From Hofstenia miamia (taxonomy: Eukaryota; Xenacoelomorpha; Acoela), in NCBI GenBank assembly GCA_004352715.1, contig SCFE01000041.1:860006-924005 (forward strand): 64,000 bases of DNA. The letters are read 5' to 3'. The notes under the pieces were generated by a model, which saw only the letters and a list, made by a program, of their open reading frames with translations, was not told the DNA's origin and ran no database searches. The translations under genes and the position numbers were made by a program. Below are positions 61,002 through 64,000 of the stretch, in pieces (position 1 is the stretch's first letter; the number at the start of each line of letters is the position of its first letter).

Positions 61002-62624
61002 TAGATCACAGCAATTAATAAACAGAAATAAACATATGAAATGCAATTGCAGTTGGGATTGGAAGTGTGACTGCATTTTTACATTTTCAATTAAAAAATT
61101 GCAAAGACCAAATAATTAAAACCACTATAAGCACTAAATAATAATTCCGATTTTTTTATTTATCTTAGAATGCTAATCGCTTTCAAAATAGTGTAGCAGT
61201 TGTAAAACTTGAATTTGTAATCAACTATTAAAACTAATTATGCGAGCAGTCGGATCGACATAACTGATAATGACAAAAATACGTTTTTGCTTCTTTGAAT
61301 ATTGTGGAAAGGACATGTGAAATATGGAACAACTTATTTAGTGTAAAATAGCGAAAAGCTGTGTTTTAGTATGCATTATTAAAAAGGACCAGCCAATGCA
61401 TTCTTTTAGTTTTTTATGATTATTTTCGTTTGGCTTAATTTAGAGCTATGTATTTAATGAAGGTAATGATTTCATTAAAGCTATACAGGTTTTCAAAATG
61501 ATCGTTATTATTTTGAATAAAACTTTATTCCGAATTTATTGAAAAATTCGCAACCTAGTTAGTTGCTTATTTGAATTAAGTAGAAAAGTCTTGTTATTAC
61601 ATGCTCATGTTCAGTTATTAGATTGGGAGATTGAATATTTTTGCTGAAATAATTTGTCAATGTAGTCCAATATGTTTTTAAGGCGTAAGAGTGAATGTCG
61701 CATTTTTTAGTATGAATTATTAATATCCTATTTTAATTAGCCATATGTAAATGACCAGTATGATTGCTTTCTATTGCGACATTTTAATGTAATTTTCAAG
61801 CACCAAATAATTCAGCGTTAATTTTGGAGTACAGTACGTAGCGTAATCTTTTTAAATTGTATTTTAATTAATTTGATCTCTAGAGATTTTGCTATTTTGG
61901 TTTCTTGATTTTTGATTTGAGTTTTAAAATTGATTCTGGACGATGTTGATGTTCTTATCTATAGTTGTTGATAAGTGTCGACTGATTTTATCAATGTATA
62001 AATAGGAAGATTCATATCTAATATATATGTATTCTAGACTAAACCAGAAGTCAACTATTTGAGATCCTATGTTTATATTTGGCAAATCTTGTTTGACTAT
62101 TATTTTATTGTAAAGTAATTTCCAACGTATATTTGTTGTTTGATCGTGTTTATCTTGAAAGGTGCATATTTGTTATTTATCACTTTTCAGATTATATTCC
62201 GTTCCAGGATTGTATTTCTTACAAAAACGGTTTAGATGCTTAAAACAAGGTTTTTTTCTCTTAGACTGGCTCACCTCAAGATATTAAAATTTTCTGAAAA
62301 CATATAGTAACAAACATGTTATACACGCAAACAAAAGACAAGTTCTGCTATTTTTGGTAGAAAACCTGTTATGAAAGAATGAATAGACGAAACCCAAAAG
62401 TTAGTTTCTATATAATATTTAAAAAGATTGCAAAAAATAGTTTTTAAAACATGTTTTTAATAGGGAATGATTAAAACTGGTCACAATTGTTCTGTCGATA
62501 ATCAATATTTTTAAAAAAGTCTTAGTTAGGTTTGGCATATGTTGGTTGGTAAATATCTATGCCATTTCAATCAGTTATGACAAATCAAATATTTTTCTAA
62601 TTCAGTCCTGAAAGTTATTTGCCC
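61002..62624. other. AT-rich flank, nothing recognised
   Basis: No coherent open frame, RNA gene or repeat structure was noticed. Confidence 0.4.
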
Positions 62625-63911
62625 CTTGCTATCCTGACGGTGGCCTATCCTTTGTAATTTACGAAACCTCCTCAACTCTTTCCATCCATTTAAAGCATCT
62701 TTTCTCCTACATTTGCTCCACTAATCGGTTCCACCTTGCTGGAGAACTCATGGATCTCCTCTGATAAAATGTAATCAGCTTCCCTTCTCTCAAGTCACCT
62801 CATACTGTCCAATAGCTATTCTTTCTCGGATGTCAATCATCTTTGAGTGCTTTGTCTTGCATTATGTGTTCTCTAAAGTCATCTAACATATTTTTCTCAG
62901 CATGATAACCTTCTGGGGCGTTCTACCATCACTTACTTGCTCACTCTGATTGAAAACTGCTATTTCCACTCCGATCATAGTGATCCTGATGGCATTATCT
63001 TTCTTGACATTTCTAAAGCTTTTGATCGCCCCTCCCCTACCCATTCTATTCTTGTCAAAATGTTTATTTGGCTTTGATGCTGATTTCATCAAACTTAAAG
63101 TTTTGTGTTTGCTGATCTCTTCTTCCTTGTTACTATGAATGACTTCCTTCAACCTGTCCCCAGCTCATCCTGTCTACTGTACATCGATGACACTGTGATT
63201 TTCAACTTTGGTAGTTCTTTTGCCTCCAATGTTGCCTCTGATCTTGAGCTTTTTCTACTTCTTGGTGTTCCGTTAACCATTTTGATTTTAGCCCAACCAA
63301 GACATGTAGTATTTCTTTTTCTGTTTCTCCCCCTGTGAACTTTTCTCCTCATCATACTCATTTTGGAGTTCAACTTGCTGCAAAGTTAAATTGATTAGGA
63401 CATGTGTCCTTTCTGCAAAGCTCATTCCTCGCTCCTTGCTCTCTTCTGCAATGCTCCCTTTAGTTCCCCATCTGCTGTGAAACTCTCTTTGTTCAAGTCC
63501 ATTCCTCATTCCATTCTTTTCTACGCTTGTCCATGTTGGTGGCCTTCCCGTGCCTTGTTCCACTCCATGAAACTGTTCCAGAAGCATGCTTTCAAATGGA
63601 TCTCTCATTTCCTATACAAAATCGCTCTTCTGAAATTCTCCACTCTCCCACTGTCACTCTGCTTTGATGCCTGTGATCTCCTCTTGTTCAATCGTTTGCT
63701 GCTGCTAATTTCATTGATTCAACCTAGCTTTAAGAAATATTTGATTTCTTTCATCTTTGCATTTCTTCCACTTTGCCTACTCTTCTTCCATCTTCTACTA
63801 CTTCATCTCTGGTGACTGTTCTCATTGCTATAAAACTTGACTTTATTTTTATTTTTGTAGTGTTGCTTTTAGCCGTTAATAAAGTCGTTCATTATTATTA
63901 TTATTATTATT
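62625..63911 (+). mobile_element. 5'-truncated, decayed copy of the same LINE family
   Basis: Plus-strand reading begins in the reverse transcriptase ([20 protein letters not shown], against [20 protein letters not shown] in the intact copy). It continues through [10 protein letters not shown] and LLYIDDTVIFNFGSSFAS (YIDD) and the C-terminal region (FKSIPHSILFYACPCWWPSR), then the 3' UTR and a (ATT)n tail at about 63891-63911. Several stops and frameshifts. It contains open pieces 63105-63338 and 63402-63815, neither functional. Confidence 0.85.
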
Positions 63912-64000
63912 ATAATGGCGCTGTATTCAGCGCCTTTTCCATAGCATTCACCTATTATAAGGGTGCTGATGAATACATCTAAATTGAACTATTATAATGG

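Noticed and set aside
60709-61119. Similar short frames on both strands sharing a peptide
   Set aside because: Produced by the perfect inverted arms of the MITE.

Overview
The window is AT-rich DNA from an invertebrate animal. Spliced protein genes with GT..AG introns, many (TA)n tracts, and a dense mixture of LINE, Penelope-like, mariner, hAT-like, piggyBac-like and ISL2EU-like elements all point to a metazoan. I cannot name the species. Introns of only 40 and 42 nt and '...TTTTAG' acceptors would fit a compact-intron lineage such as a tunicate, but this is a weak inference. Five runs of N (1210-1511, 6435-6455, 17982-18245, 28793-29792, 42591) interrupt the sequence, several next to microsatellites or repeats.

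One host gene dominates. A MON2 homologue (Golgi/endosome trafficking scaffold of the BIG/GBF-like Arf-GEF family, without a Sec7 domain) runs on the minus strand from its ATG at 60337 to a stop at 11339. I reconstructed 26 exons with matching splice phases throughout; joined, they give about 1487 codons against roughly 1700 in vertebrates. Intron 15 alone is 19.1 kb (26505-45650), while introns 7 and 22 are 42 and 40 nt.

Inside intron 15, on the same strand, lies a second gene of at least five exons (41479 to 38656) whose product has a signal peptide and no family I recognise. The same intron holds an apparently intact LINE (30177 to about 33900). Its ORF1 (245 aa) and endonuclease/reverse-transcriptase ORF2 (946 aa) are in the same frame, separated by one UGA in the context UGA-CUA, and ORF2 has no usable AUG before its catalytic domain. 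This is the strongest unusual signal in the window and suggests translation by stop-codon readthrough.

Layout: 1-2600, remnant of an ISL2EU-like DNA transposon with a SWIM-type ORF (+) and a DDE transposase (-) between inverted arms, plus a tRNA-like sequence; 3200-4750, decayed LINE and Penelope-like pieces; 6032-6858, a 403-bp duplication around a gap; 7000-11338, little recognisable; 11339-60337, MON2 with its introns full of elements (182-bp tandem repeat, hAT remnants, deleted and near-complete mariner elements, a 1.3-kb non-autonomous piggyBac-like element, several MITEs, a fold-back-like element); 60338-62600, upstream flank with a very symmetric MITE; 62625-63911, a 5'-truncated decayed copy of the same LINE family on the plus strand.
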